DNA from: Sphingobium sp. Cam5-1
Lineage (GTDB): Bacteria; Pseudomonadota; Alphaproteobacteria; Sphingomonadales; Sphingomonadaceae
DNA: 64,000 nt
Assembly (NCBI RefSeq): GCF_015693305.1
Contig: NZ_CP065139.1
Coordinates: forward strand, 923,501-987,500
Direction: 5' to 3'
Shown: one piece after another, positions 41,707-50,436 of the stretch
How the letters are laid out: every line of letters starts with the position of its first letter
How positions within the stretch are numbered: the stretch's first letter is position 1
Program-made: the position numbers and the translations under genes
The notes under the pieces: generated by a model
What the model was told of the DNA's origin: nothing
What the model saw: the letters and a program-made list of their open reading frames with translations, nothing else
The model's database searches: none

Positions 41707-42168
41707 TCAGTAGCTGCCGTTGGTGACGATCACCGTCGCGTCGAGGGTGGTCGAGGGGAGCGGGATGAAGGTGGAGTAGCGCATCAGTGGCGATCCGCTC
41801 ATGTCGTAGCGAACCTGAACCTTGAACTGCCCTATGCCGTCTGGCGCGGCCTGAATGTCGGGCGTCCCTCCAGAAGAGAGCAGCGTGCCATAGCCGTTTA
41901 TGACGGCCTGCGCGCGGGCGCGGGCCAGCGTGGCGCGTTCGCTGGAGGAAAGGCCCGCCATCGCGGCGCGCGCGCCTTCGGCAGCGGCATGGCGGACGCC
42001 GAGCAGGGCGGAAAACCAGAAAGAATAGATGATGATCGCGAAGATCAGCATCAGCAGCGCTGGAGTGACGAGCGCGAACTCCAGCGCGGCGATGCCTTTC
42101 TGGCAATGGAGGAGCCGGGGGAGGAGCCGGGACGCGGGCGCGCGGCTCCTCCTGCGATGGGCTTTCAT
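41707..42168 (-). CDS. tadE: TadE-like pilus assembly protein (pseudopilin)
   Basis: A 153-residue TadE-like pseudopilin. An Arg-rich N-terminus is followed by the prepilin-like segment KGIAALEFALVTPALLMLIFAIIIYSFWF (about residues 24-52), where the Glu is the conserved +5 residue. The rest is periplasmic. It is the last gene of the Tad operon, 7 bp after the Flp pilin. A membrane-anchored minor pilin role in Flp fibre assembly is expected. The 230 bp after it up to the aldo/keto reductase show no gene or clear terminator. Confidence 0.85.
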   Translation of the reverse strand: MKAHRRRSRAPASRLLPRLLHCQKGIAALEFALVTPALLMLIFAIIIYSFWFSALLGVRHAAAEGARAAMAGLSSSERATLARARAQAVINGYGTLLSSGGTPDIQAAPDGIGQFKVQVRYDMSGSPLMRYSTFIPLPSTTLDATVIVTNGSY

Positions 42169-42175
42169 CGGGGGT

Positions 42176-42355
42176 TTAGGTGACGCTGTTGAACAGGGAC
42201 GTGAAGGCGCCGTCCAGCGCTGCGGTAAAGTCGCCCCTTAGTGCAGAGATGGCGGCTACGACCACGCCGCCCAGCACCGCATATTCCACGGCGGTGAGGC
42301 CTTTCTGGTCGCGTACTAGCCGCTTCATGAACTTTCGTGCCATATCGATGATCAT
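42176..42355 (-). CDS. flp: Flp-type major pilin
   Basis: A 59-residue Flp pilin. After a short basic leader (MIIDMARKFMKRLVRDQKG) the processing site is Gly19/Leu20 with LTAVEY, Glu24 (+5) and Tyr25 (+6), then one membrane segment AVLGGVVVAAISAL. Mature pilin is about 40 residues. The start at 42355 is chosen because GAGGAG lies 7 bases upstream; an ATG 15 bases before is too close. It lies late in the operon between tadG and tadE, which is unusual, as flp is most often first. Confidence 0.88.
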   Translation of the reverse strand: MIIDMARKFMKRLVRDQKGLTAVEYAVLGGVVVAAISALRGDFTAALDGAFTSLFNSVT

Positions 42356-42424
42356 CGTTTTTCTCCTCAAATCCCTCCGGTCGGAACGGGCGGCGCGCGG
42401 AGGGGGATCGCGTCGCCAGTCTCC

Positions 42425-44185
42425 CTAGATCAGCACCGGCACCCCGCAGCGGGCGCCCGTGACCCACACGGTCGCATGGCCAAGCTGGATGCCGAGCGCG
42501 GCGAGCAGATTGTCGAGCAGCGGGTCGGCGGTGGTGCCGATGAGCGCCGCCAGCGGCGTGGTGATGGCTCCGAGCAGCTGGGACCGCGTGGCGCTTGCGT
42601 CGCAGACGGGCCAGATGCAGAGGTTGAGCGCCTTCACCTGAAGGCCGTTTGCGTCGCTGAGGCTGTTGGTGAGGGATGTCAGCAGCGGTCCCGTCTGCGA
42701 CCCGTTGCCGATGGTGGCGGGTATTCCGGGCGTGCCGGGGCGTCCGATCGTCCCCTGACCGCCCGGCCCGAAAAGCAGCGTTCCGCTATTGCCCATCACC
42801 GGCTGCGCGACCGCGCGGGCGTCAGCGGTGATGAGGTTGAGGACGTTCAGGATGCGCGCGGGGGCTATATCGTCGGCAGAGAGCGGCGGCATCGGGCGGC
42901 TCATGGCGTTGGCGGGCGCCTGACCGATATAGGCGTTGACGAGGCCGGAGGTGGCGAGAATGCTCACCCGGCTGTCGCGCGCTTGCTCCGCCGTGTTGGC
43001 GCAATCGATCGCGCTGACGTCCGCACGGGCTGCGGCGACGTCGATAAGCAGGGGGACGGATTCGACGCCGATCCCCAATATGTTGAGGTTGAGGCCAAGG
43101 TTCAGCTGCAACCGTAGCGCCGATGTGCTGGCGCTGGTTTCCCCCGCTGGTCCGAACGAGAAGCGGGGCCGGTCGATCGGGCCGGTGGCGACAGCGGCGA
43201 GGCGGATCGTGCTGCCAGAAGCGACGCGGCTGATGGCGTCGGACAGGTCGATGCTGCCATTGCCCGCCTGAACGGCGAAGGCGAAAAGCTGATAGGCGTT
43301 GAGTCCGGCGCGCAGGCCGGGTTGCTCGTCCGCCTCGCCGACGGGCATGTTCTTCCATACGCCAAGGCCGAACAGGCCCTGCAATGGCACGGAGTAGCTG
43401 TTGTTCACCCGGCCTGCGACCAGGGTCAGGGTGGCGGCGGTGGCCGGTTGGTCGGCCGCGCTTGCCGCCGCCAGCATCAGGTCGCGCAATCCCACGCTGC
43501 GGCTGGTCAGGGCGCCATAGGTGCCCGTTTCGCCGACGCGCTGCGCAAGTGCGTCGAAGAAGCGGCCCGCATCGACATAGCCGCCCATCAGGGACTGGAG
43601 GTCGCTGGTTCCCAATTGCAACTGGATACCGAGGAGCCCGCCGAGCAGGTCGTTGACGCTGTTCACCAGCGAATTGGTGACGGTGAGGATGCCAGAACTG
43701 ACGCCGACGCCCGCTTCGTCGATGCGCGCGGCGGTGGCGGTAACGGCGAGTTCGGGGATGGGATTGGCGCCACCCAGGGCGCGGGTGAAGAATTGACGGC
43801 TGGGCTTGCCGGTGCGGATGCGGATGGCATTGGGCTGGCCATTGCCGGGGCAGCGGGTGAAGCTGGCGTCGAACCGCTGGGGCGCGGAAAGGGCCGCGTC
43901 GGCGCAATAGCGGCCAAGCTCCACCGAACGCAGGATTGCGGGATCATAGCCGTTGCGGCTGAGGCTGTCGCGGGCGCGCGCCTCTGCCTGCGCTGGATAC
44001 ATGGCGGCGGCGAGGGCGGCGCTTTCCGTGGCGGCGCGCAGGTCGCGGCTCCCGGCATAATAGAGGCCCGCGTCGAGGGCGAAGCCCATCGCGCCGACCA
44101 GCACTGCGCCGAATGCCGCGACCATCGGCACCACGGCTGCGCGCCGGTCGTGCCACAGGGGATGGAGGCGGCGGAGCAGCATCAT
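42425..44185 (-). CDS. tadG: TadG-like Flp pilus assembly protein
   Basis: A 586-residue protein with an N-terminal TadE/G-type segment: RRAAVVPMVAAFGAVLVGAMGFALDAGLYYAGSRDLRAATESAALAAA, one transmembrane helix then a conserved helix. The remainder is periplasmic, Gly/Asn/Leu-rich with repeats such as LQLNLGLNLNILGIG, and has few cysteines. No von Willebrand A domain is evident. The start is at 44185 or 44182 (two ATGs), overlapping the stop of the small gene before it by 4 bp. It anchors or modifies the pilus base by analogy with TadG. Confidence 0.78.
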   Translation of the reverse strand: MMLLRRLHPLWHDRRAAVVPMVAAFGAVLVGAMGFALDAGLYYAGSRDLRAATESAALAAAMYPAQAEARARDSLSRNGYDPAILRSVELGRYCADAALSAPQRFDASFTRCPGNGQPNAIRIRTGKPSRQFFTRALGGANPIPELAVTATAARIDEAGVGVSSGILTVTNSLVNSVNDLLGGLLGIQLQLGTSDLQSLMGGYVDAGRFFDALAQRVGETGTYGALTSRSVGLRDLMLAAASAADQPATAATLTLVAGRVNNSYSVPLQGLFGLGVWKNMPVGEADEQPGLRAGLNAYQLFAFAVQAGNGSIDLSDAISRVASGSTIRLAAVATGPIDRPRFSFGPAGETSASTSALRLQLNLGLNLNILGIGVESVPLLIDVAAARADVSAIDCANTAEQARDSRVSILATSGLVNAYIGQAPANAMSRPMPPLSADDIAPARILNVLNLITADARAVAQPVMGNSGTLLFGPGGQGTIGRPGTPGIPATIGNGSQTGPLLTSLTNSLSDANGLQVKALNLCIWPVCDASATRSQLLGAITTPLAALIGTTADPLLDNLLAALGIQLGHATVWVTGARCGVPVLI

Positions 44186-44400
44186 GGGAAGGCGGGCGCG
44201 TCGTGATCGGCGGAGCGGGGCAGGCGCTGCCCGATGGATTGCAGATAGCGGTTGCGAATGACCTCTGCTTCTTCCGCGCTGAGGCCGGTGCTTTCCGGGG
44301 TGCGGGGTGGTGAGCGTAGCTGCCATTCGATGACGCGGCGCGCCTGATCGGGTTGGGGGAGCGTGGGGGCAGCGGCCGACAGGAGGCAAAGGTAGAGCAT
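44182..44400 (-). CDS. small exported protein of the Tad operon, unknown
   Basis: A 72-residue frame whose start and stop overlap both neighbours (1 bp with the TPR gene, 4 bp with tadG), strong support for a real gene. The N-terminus LYLCLLSAAAPTLPQ is a short hydrophobic stretch that could be a signal or a lipid-attachment site around Cys5, although too short for a standard signal peptide. The rest is charged (RRVIEWQLRSPP, SAEEAEVIRNRYLQSI). No family was recognised. Its position suggests a periplasmic accessory factor of TadG. Confidence 0.65.
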   Translation of the reverse strand: MLYLCLLSAAAPTLPQPDQARRVIEWQLRSPPRTPESTGLSAEEAEVIRNRYLQSIGQRLPRSADHDAPAFP

Positions 44401-45008
44401 CAGCGGTCCTTTGGTGCAGGGAGGCGAGCGGCTTGCGCGGCGATCTGGCGGCGGAGGGCATCACGCTGAGGCTCATCGCGGATGGTGGAGAGGAGGGCTT
44501 CCGCCTCGGCATTCTGACCGGCCGCCTTTAGCGCGAGCAGGAGGTTGTTGCGGATCACTGGCGTTCCCGGCGACAGGTCCAGCGCGCCGCGCAGGCTCTC
44601 CGCCGCCTCCGCCGCTAGCCCCGCGCGTAGCTGCGCGAAGCCGAGGGCGTTGCGGAGCATGGGATCGGCGGGGCTTGCCTGAACGGCGAGGCTGTAAGGC
44701 GCTATGGCCTCGGCCCAGCGTCCGCGTGCGGCAAGCAGATGGCCGCGCACCGCGCTGCCGCCGCCGTCGGGGAGGGCTGCGGCTGCTGCTTCGGCTGCAT
44801 CGAGGTCGCCCAGGTCGAGCAGGCTGTTGACACGCAGGATGCGGGCGTCTCGGTCGCCGGGATAGCGGCGGTCGAAATCGTCCAGATAGGCGATGGCGGC
44901 GCGTGGCCTGCCATCGGCGCGCGCCTGATGGATGAGTTGCAGATAGAGGCTGCGCGTCGAACCGGACGTGTCGGCGGCGGCGAGCAGCAGGGGGAGGAGC
45001 CACATCAT
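44400..45008 (-). CDS. tadD: TPR protein, TadD-like
   Basis: A 202-residue protein with a short hydrophobic N-terminus (MMWLLPLLLAAADT) and helical repeats of TPR type: RAAIAYLDDFDRRYPGDRDARI, AEAIAPYSLAVQASPADPMLRNALGFAQL and AESLRGALDLSPGTPVIRNNLL. TadD is the TPR lipoprotein of Tad loci that helps the secretin assemble. The start at 45008 overlaps the tadC stop by 4 bp; the frame to 45395 lies within tadC and is rejected. No lipobox cysteine is visible, so it may be a soluble or signal-peptide form. Confidence 0.78.
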   Translation of the reverse strand: MMWLLPLLLAAADTSGSTRSLYLQLIHQARADGRPRAAIAYLDDFDRRYPGDRDARILRVNSLLDLGDLDAAEAAAAALPDGGGSAVRGHLLAARGRWAEAIAPYSLAVQASPADPMLRNALGFAQLRAGLAAEAAESLRGALDLSPGTPVIRNNLLLALKAAGQNAEAEALLSTIRDEPQRDALRRQIAAQAARLPAPKDR

Positions 45009-45892
45009 CGCGCGCTCGCCCGCAAGGTGTCCAGGATGGCGACGACCGGCGGCCCGCCCAGAACGATAAAGAGGGCGGGCATGAAGAAGAGGATCATCAG
45101 CACGACCATGCGCACGGTGATGCCGCCCATTGCTTCGCGCGCGCGGGCGACGCGGCGCTGGGTGAATTCGCGGGCGAATTCGCGCAGGGCGGGGGCAAGC
45201 TCTATCCCCTGGAACATGGCCTGGCGGAAGAGGGATGCGAGTTCTTTCGCCCCGCTGACCGCTACCCGTGAGGCCCAGCGGTCGAGTGCCAGTTCGTAGC
45301 GCATGCCCCGGTCGAGGTCGGTGACGAGCAGGGCGATCAGTTGGCCGTGGTGCGGCACCGCTACCTGTTCGTCGCGGGCGATCGAGCGGAAGCATTGGTC
45401 GAGCGATACGCCGCTTGCCAGCATCATCAGCATGAGGTCGAGCAGGAAGGGAAATTCGGCGGTGATCTTCCTGGCTCGGCCGGATGCGAGCAGGTTCAGA
45501 GCTTGGCGCGCGCCGACGAAGGCGAGGCCTGCGGCGATGACGATCAGCATCGGGCGTGATAGCCAGCCGTGCCAGAGGATGCGGCAGAGGAGAGCGGCCA
45601 GCAGCGCGGCTAGCAGGGTTGCGGCTAGGCGCAGCCAGAGGAAGTGGTTGATGGCGCGGGGGTCCTGATAGCCCGCTAGCTGCAATTGGCGTTCGAGGGT
45701 GGACCGGTTGCGGCCCTCAGCTCCCAGGATGGTGGGTAGGCGCAGCGCGGGCTTGGCTTGCCTCGTTGGCGCAAGCCGGGCGAGCCGTGCTTCTAGCCTT
45801 TGGTCGGCGATCAGCATCCGGCCGCCGAATAGCGCTATGCCAATGCCGATGAGCGCCATGAGGAGGCAGGCGAGGAAAAAGGCCGAGGGCAT
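45005..45892 (-). CDS. tadC: Tad inner-membrane platform protein TadC
   Basis: A 295-residue type II secretion F-domain protein. Two hydrophobic segments at the N-terminus (FFLACLLMALIGIGIALFGG and a region after residue 80), a cytoplasmic F domain with LLDLMLMMLASGVSLDQCFRSIA and ELASLFRQAMFQGIELAPALREFA, then a C-terminal pair of helices (VRMVVLMILFFMPALFIVLGG). It pairs with TadB to form the platform for the TadA ATPase. One base overlaps tadB. It is followed by the TPR gene. Confidence 0.88.
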   Translation of the reverse strand: MPSAFFLACLLMALIGIGIALFGGRMLIADQRLEARLARLAPTRQAKPALRLPTILGAEGRNRSTLERQLQLAGYQDPRAINHFLWLRLAATLLAALLAALLCRILWHGWLSRPMLIVIAAGLAFVGARQALNLLASGRARKITAEFPFLLDLMLMMLASGVSLDQCFRSIARDEQVAVPHHGQLIALLVTDLDRGMRYELALDRWASRVAVSGAKELASLFRQAMFQGIELAPALREFAREFTQRRVARAREAMGGITVRMVVLMILFFMPALFIVLGGPPVVAILDTLRASAR

Positions 45893-46791
45893 CAGAAGGC
45901 GAGCCTCATCACCCGGCGCATGACCAGCATGCCTGCGATCTGAAGTCCGATGGCGATGAATGCCATCCGGTGCCCGCGCGCATCGTCGAGGAAGAAGTCG
46001 ATATAGGCGGGGTTGGACGCCATCAGCAGCGCCATCGCGACGAGCGGCATGGCGATCAGGACGCGGGAGCTGACCTTTGCTTCGGACGTCGCGGCCTTCA
46101 GCTCTCGGGCGATGCGGATGCGTTCGCGCAGGATGGCGGAGAGGTTCGACAGCACCGCGCTGACGGGGCCGCCATAGCGCATATTAGTGCGGATCGCGGC
46201 GGCCAGCATCGACATTTCAGGAACGCGCAGTCGGTCGGCGAGCTGCTGCATCGCCTCGCTGACCGGGGCGCCGAGTTCGAGACGGCGTGCGGCTGGCGCG
46301 AGATAGCTGCGGACGATGCCGGGTGCGTCGGTGAGCGATCGTTCCAGCGCCTGGGGCAGGGAGCTGCCGACGGCCTGCATCTGGCGCACGGCGTCGATGT
46401 AGAAGGGGAGTGCTTCGATAAGGGCGTTTACGCGGCGCTGAGCGCGCGCCTTGATCCAGAGGAATATTATGGCTGGCGGGAGGGGCAGCAGGATCACCGT
46501 CGCGACCGGACCGGCGGTCAGCAATGTGGCGAGGGTGAGCAGGGCCATGCAGCCGCCAAAGATGCCTATGGCGCGCGTCGTGATCTCCAGCTGCGCGCGG
46601 GCCAGCAGTGGCGCCGCGAGGCTGGGGACGGTCAGGCGGACGCTTTGGCGCGACGCGGGGGCATCACCGGGTGCGATTGCCGCCAGCCGTCGCGACAGCC
46701 GCGCCTGCTCCCGCGCGCGCATGGCGAGCAGGGGGGAAGCCGCCGCCGCGAGCGTCAAAAGCGCGAGCAGGAGGAACGCTGTGGCCTTCAC
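45892..46791 (-). CDS. tadB: Tad inner-membrane platform protein TadB
   Basis: A 299-residue type II secretion F-domain protein. The N-terminal helix is FLLLALLTLAAAASPLLA; two central helices lie near residues 75-115; the F domain contains ALPFYIDAVRQMQAVGSSLPQALERSL and RVPEMSMLAAAIRTNMRYGGPVSAVLSNLSAILRERIR. It has the usual order tadA-tadB-tadC and overlaps tadA by 4 bp. Function is by family. Confidence 0.88.
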   Translation of the reverse strand: MKATAFLLLALLTLAAAASPLLAMRAREQARLSRRLAAIAPGDAPASRQSVRLTVPSLAAPLLARAQLEITTRAIGIFGGCMALLTLATLLTAGPVATVILLPLPPAIIFLWIKARAQRRVNALIEALPFYIDAVRQMQAVGSSLPQALERSLTDAPGIVRSYLAPAARRLELGAPVSEAMQQLADRLRVPEMSMLAAAIRTNMRYGGPVSAVLSNLSAILRERIRIARELKAATSEAKVSSRVLIAMPLVAMALLMASNPAYIDFFLDDARGHRMAFIAIGLQIAGMLVMRRVMRLAF

Positions 46792-48122
46792 ACTATGCTC
46801 TGCCGGAGGGGGCTGGGCGCATAGTCGCGCAGGCGGGGTTCGAAAAATGGGCGGGGCGAGTGGATGCGAAATTCGCCCATTCCGGACATGGCGGGTTGTT
46901 CGTGAAAGCTGAACAGTTCGTTGAAGGAATAGGCTTCGCCCTCGACGCCGGTGACTTCCGTCACGCCGGTGACGCGGCGGCTGCCGTTCGACAGGCGCTG
47001 GATATGCACCACGACATGCACGCTGCTGGCGATGAAGCGCCGGATCGCGCGGATGTCATTCTGGACCCCGGCAAAGCCCATCAGCATTTCTAGGCGCGCA
47101 AAGGCATCGCGGGGGGAGTTGCCGTGGAGGGTCGCCATCGATCCGTCGTGGCCGGTGGACATGGCTTGCAGCATCTCCACCACCTCGACGCCGCGCACCT
47201 CGCCCAGGATGATGCGGTCGGGACGCATGCGCAGGGCGTTGCGGACGAGTTCGCGCGCGCTGATTTCCCGGTTGCCATCGACGTTGGGCGGGCGGGTTTC
47301 CAATCGGACGACATGGTCCTGCCGCAACTGCAATTCGGCGGCGTCCTCTATGGTGATCAGCCGTTCGCGGTCGCTGATGAAGTGGGACAGCATGTTGAGC
47401 AGGGTGGATTTGCCCGCGCCCGTGCCGCCGCAGATCAGGATGTTGAGCCGCGACCGGACGGCGGCGGCCAGATAGGCGGCCATTTCGGCGCTCATCACCT
47501 GCCGGTTGATGAAATCCTCTATGCCCAGCGCCTGCATGCGGAACTTGCGGATCGACAGCATAGGGCCGTCCAGCGCCACTGGCGGGATGACGATGTTGAC
47601 GCGCGAGCCATCGGCAAGGCGCGCATCGACATAGGGGCTGGCTTCATCCACGCGGCGGCCGATGGGGCCGACGATGCGCTGGATGATGTTCATGAGATGC
47701 GCGTCGTCGCGGAAGCGTCGGTCCACCTTCTCCAGCAGGCCGCTGCGTTCGACATAGATGGTGCCGGGGCCGTTGACGATGATGTCGTCGATGCTGCCAT
47801 CGCGCAGCAGCGGCGCGAGCGGGCCGAGCCCGGCGACCTCATCCTCCACATCCTCGATCAGCAGCAGCCGTTCTGCTGCGTTGAGGGCAAGTTGCCCGCG
47901 TCTGCTGCGGCTGGTGATGACCTGTTCTATTTCGGCGCGGAGGGCACGGGCGCCCAGCGTTTCGGCGGTGCTGCCGCGTGCTTCCAGCTGTTCGATGACT
48001 TGCGCGCAGGTCTGGGCCATGACGGCCTGATAGCTGTCGCTCATCCGCTGGGCGGCTGGTTGCGCTACCGGGGCGGGGCGTGCCGTGCCGCGTGGCAGGC
48101 TGGTGTCGAAGAGCAGGCTCAT
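46788..48122 (-). CDS. tadA: Tad pilus assembly ATPase TadA/CpaF
   Basis: A 444-residue hexameric secretion ATPase of the CpaF group. Walker A is CGGTGAGKST (231-240). A diverged Walker B and Asp box region follow (RLITIEDAAELQL), then ETRPPNVDGNREISARELVRNALRMRPDRIILGEVRG with the Arg fingers and GHDGSMATLHGNSPRDAFARLEML with the His box. The N-terminal domain has VEDEVAGLGPLAPLLRD. It powers Flp extension and perhaps retraction. It overlaps tadZ by 4 bp. Confidence 0.92.
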   Translation of the reverse strand: MSLLFDTSLPRGTARPAPVAQPAAQRMSDSYQAVMAQTCAQVIEQLEARGSTAETLGARALRAEIEQVITSRSRRGQLALNAAERLLLIEDVEDEVAGLGPLAPLLRDGSIDDIIVNGPGTIYVERSGLLEKVDRRFRDDAHLMNIIQRIVGPIGRRVDEASPYVDARLADGSRVNIVIPPVALDGPMLSIRKFRMQALGIEDFINRQVMSAEMAAYLAAAVRSRLNILICGGTGAGKSTLLNMLSHFISDRERLITIEDAAELQLRQDHVVRLETRPPNVDGNREISARELVRNALRMRPDRIILGEVRGVEVVEMLQAMSTGHDGSMATLHGNSPRDAFARLEMLMGFAGVQNDIRAIRRFIASSVHVVVHIQRLSNGSRRVTGVTEVTGVEGEAYSFNELFSFHEQPAMSGMGEFRIHSPRPFFEPRLRDYAPSPLRQSIV

Positions 48123-49285
48123 GCCGCTGGTTCCACCTGGCGCTGGAGGAGGCGGCGGAGACGCTCCAGGCTCTTGGACGATCGCTGCGGCTCGATGCCG
48201 CAGGCGGTGCGGATCGCGCGCATGTAGCGGTCGGGCGCAGCCTCCATGGCGAGCGGGCGGCCCGCGTTCAGGGCATTTCGCAGGCGGACTTGGTCGATGG
48301 GGAGCGGGAGGGTGCTGCTGGTGCGCAGGATGTCGGCCATGCGGCGGCTGTCCAGCAATATGGCGGGCTGATGATCCCAGACGAGCAGGCGTGTGCGTGA
48401 CAGGCTTGCCTCATCGTCGCCTATGCGCTCCAGCAGGCGGCGGCAGGCGTCCATCTCGCGGATGGATTGCGCGCAGACCAGCTCGATGCGATCGGCGAGC
48501 GAGGCGAGCGTGCGCAGGAGGCCCGGATGGCGCAGGCTGCCCGCGCAGAGGATGAGGTCGCCGCAGCAGGCACGCAACAGGCGGACGAGCGCGGCTATGT
48601 CGGCAGGCGCTATCCCGGCCGGTTCCGTTCCTGAGCCGCCGTCCAGCGTGAGGAGCATCAGGCCGCTCGGATCATGCCGGGCGAGGGCGCTGGACAGCAG
48701 GCTTGCGTCGAGGCGCTCTATGTCGGCAATGGCCGACGCGATGCCGTAGCTGACTGGCAGGTCGAGATAGGCCTCGGCCGCGCTGGTCGGCATGGTGAAG
48801 TCGATCAATAGCGTCGAGGAACCGGCGCGGGCTCGGCTGACCGCCATGTCGGTGGCGACGATCGCGGTGGCTTCCGCATCCGCGCCAAGGACCAGGGTCA
48901 GCCGTCCGCCCTTGCCATGATCGGCGGTCGAGCGGTTGAGGAGGCGTCCGAGAATGGCGGCGATTTCGTCACCCTCCGCCGCGCGGGGGATGACATCGTC
49001 GGCGCCGGAACGGATGGCGTGTAATATCTCGTCGGCACCTGTTTCGCCGGTGACAAGCACGATCGGGCGTCCGGTCGCGCCTTCGGCCACCGCGGACAGG
49101 GCTGTTGCTATCGAGCGTTCCGGAGGGATCGCGTCCCGATCCACCAGAATGACGCAGGGGCCTTCAACCATATCCGGCGTGACTGCTTGTGCCAGCTCGA
49201 CGGCCGCGCGGCCCTGCATGGCTTCGCTGATCCGGGTGGCGAGGCTGTGATCGACCGACAGGAGGATGATGCGCGCCATCGTCAT
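48119..49285 (-). CDS. tadZ: TadZ/CpaE-like pilus localisation protein with lost P-loop
   Basis: A 388-residue protein with a receiver-like domain (1-about 120; DHSLATRISEAMQ, LVTGETGADEILHAIRSGADDVIPR) and a MinD/ParA-like domain (about 130-388). At the P-loop the sequence is LVLGADAEATAIVATDMA, without the Lys and Gly of KGGxGK[ST], so ATP binding is doubtful; some TadZ proteins also have atypical loops. DFTMPTSAAEAYLDLPVSYGIASAI and LLTLDGG give the remaining fold. It should mark the cell pole for the Tad machine. It lies between the secretin and the ATPase. Confidence 0.85.
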   Translation of the reverse strand: MTMARIILLSVDHSLATRISEAMQGRAAVELAQAVTPDMVEGPCVILVDRDAIPPERSIATALSAVAEGATGRPIVLVTGETGADEILHAIRSGADDVIPRAAEGDEIAAILGRLLNRSTADHGKGGRLTLVLGADAEATAIVATDMAVSRARAGSSTLLIDFTMPTSAAEAYLDLPVSYGIASAIADIERLDASLLSSALARHDPSGLMLLTLDGGSGTEPAGIAPADIAALVRLLRACCGDLILCAGSLRHPGLLRTLASLADRIELVCAQSIREMDACRRLLERIGDDEASLSRTRLLVWDHQPAILLDSRRMADILRTSSTLPLPIDQVRLRNALNAGRPLAMEAAPDRYMRAIRTACGIEPQRSSKSLERLRRLLQRQVEPAA

Positions 49286-50436
49286 GGCCTCACCACGCCG
49301 AAGGGGACGACAGGGTCTTTGGTGTCGAGCAGCGATCCGGGCAGTGCGGGCACATCCTTGGCCTGTACCGGCCCAACCAGACGGGGGGTGGCGACGATGA
49401 CCAATTCTTGCCGTTCCTTCTGCGTCTGTTGTCGGCGGAAGAAGGCGCCGATCACGGGGATGTCGCCGAGCAACGGCGTCTTTTCTCGTGTGGTCGATTG
49501 GCTCGAGTAGCTTAAGCCCGCGATAACGAAGCTCTGGCCGCTACCCAGTTCGACCGTGGTTTCGGCCGATCGGCGGCGCAGGCCGGGCACGACATAGCCC
49601 TGTAATTGGACGCCGCTATTATAGTCGAGTTCGCTGACCTCCGGCGCGATCTTCAGCACGATCTGGTCGGGGGAGAGGACGAAGGGGGTGACGGACAGGC
49701 GGACGCCGAACTCCTTATATTGGATGGAGATGGCGTTGCCGTTTCCCGACGCCTGCGGCACCGGCACGGGGATTTCGCCCCCGGCAAGGAAGCTCGCCTG
49801 TTCGCCCGAGCGGACGAGCAGGGTGGGTTGGGCCAGCAGTTCGGACAGGCCGTTGGAGGAAAGGGCGCTCAGCACCGCGTTGATGCCGCGATTGGGGGCG
49901 GACAGGAACAGGTTGAAGGCGTTCTGGATCGGCACGCTGGCATCGAGCGAGGAGCCGCCGGGCGAGAAGCTGGCGCTCTTGAAGCTGCTGGGGGAAACGA
50001 CCGCGCCTTGAATGTCGCCGCTCAATTTGGAGAAGTTGAAGCCCAAAGCCTTGAGCGTGGAGGAAGACACGGCGGCGAACTGGACATCGACGGCGACGAC
50101 CTGCTCGCCTGCGACGATGCGGGGACTCATGACCGCGCCCGGCTCCCGCGCGGCTGCGGGGGAGGGCGAAACGGCAAAGCGCGTTTCCGCCATTAGTGAC
50201 CCGTCGCGGCCAAATATGCTGATTGTGGTGGTGCCTGCGCCTATTCCGGTGACGCTCAAGGACCGGGCGGTTGGCGCGGTGACCGAAATGATGTCGTCGC
50301 GATCCACTTCTATCCGGCCAATGGGGCGGGGGTAGGTGAGCGTGCGCTTCTGCTGGATCGACAGCGACCTTTGATCCTGCGCCTGGGCGGGAGGTGCTGC
50401 GGCGAGCGCGACTGCGAGGGCGAGGATGAGTTTCAA
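49282..50436 (-). CDS. rcpA: Tad outer-membrane secretin RcpA/CpaC
   Basis: A 384-residue secretin. A signal peptide (MKLILALAVALAAAPPAQA) is followed by an N-terminal pilus-assembly domain (KRTLTYPRPIGRIEVDRDDIISV, GTTTISIFGRDG) and the secretin core (LLAQPTLLVRSGEQASFLAGGEIPVP, FGVRLSVTPFV, ETTVELGSGQSFVIAGLSYSS, PLLGDIPVIGAFFR). It forms the outer-membrane channel for the Flp pilus. At 384 residues it is shorter than typical CpaC (about 500) and lacks the central BON-like spacer. Confidence 0.9.
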   Translation of the reverse strand: MKLILALAVALAAAPPAQAQDQRSLSIQQKRTLTYPRPIGRIEVDRDDIISVTAPTARSLSVTGIGAGTTTISIFGRDGSLMAETRFAVSPSPAAAREPGAVMSPRIVAGEQVVAVDVQFAAVSSSTLKALGFNFSKLSGDIQGAVVSPSSFKSASFSPGGSSLDASVPIQNAFNLFLSAPNRGINAVLSALSSNGLSELLAQPTLLVRSGEQASFLAGGEIPVPVPQASGNGNAISIQYKEFGVRLSVTPFVLSPDQIVLKIAPEVSELDYNSGVQLQGYVVPGLRRRSAETTVELGSGQSFVIAGLSYSSQSTTREKTPLLGDIPVIGAFFRRQQTQKERQELVIVATPRLVGPVQAKDVPALPGSLLDTKDPVVPFGVVRP

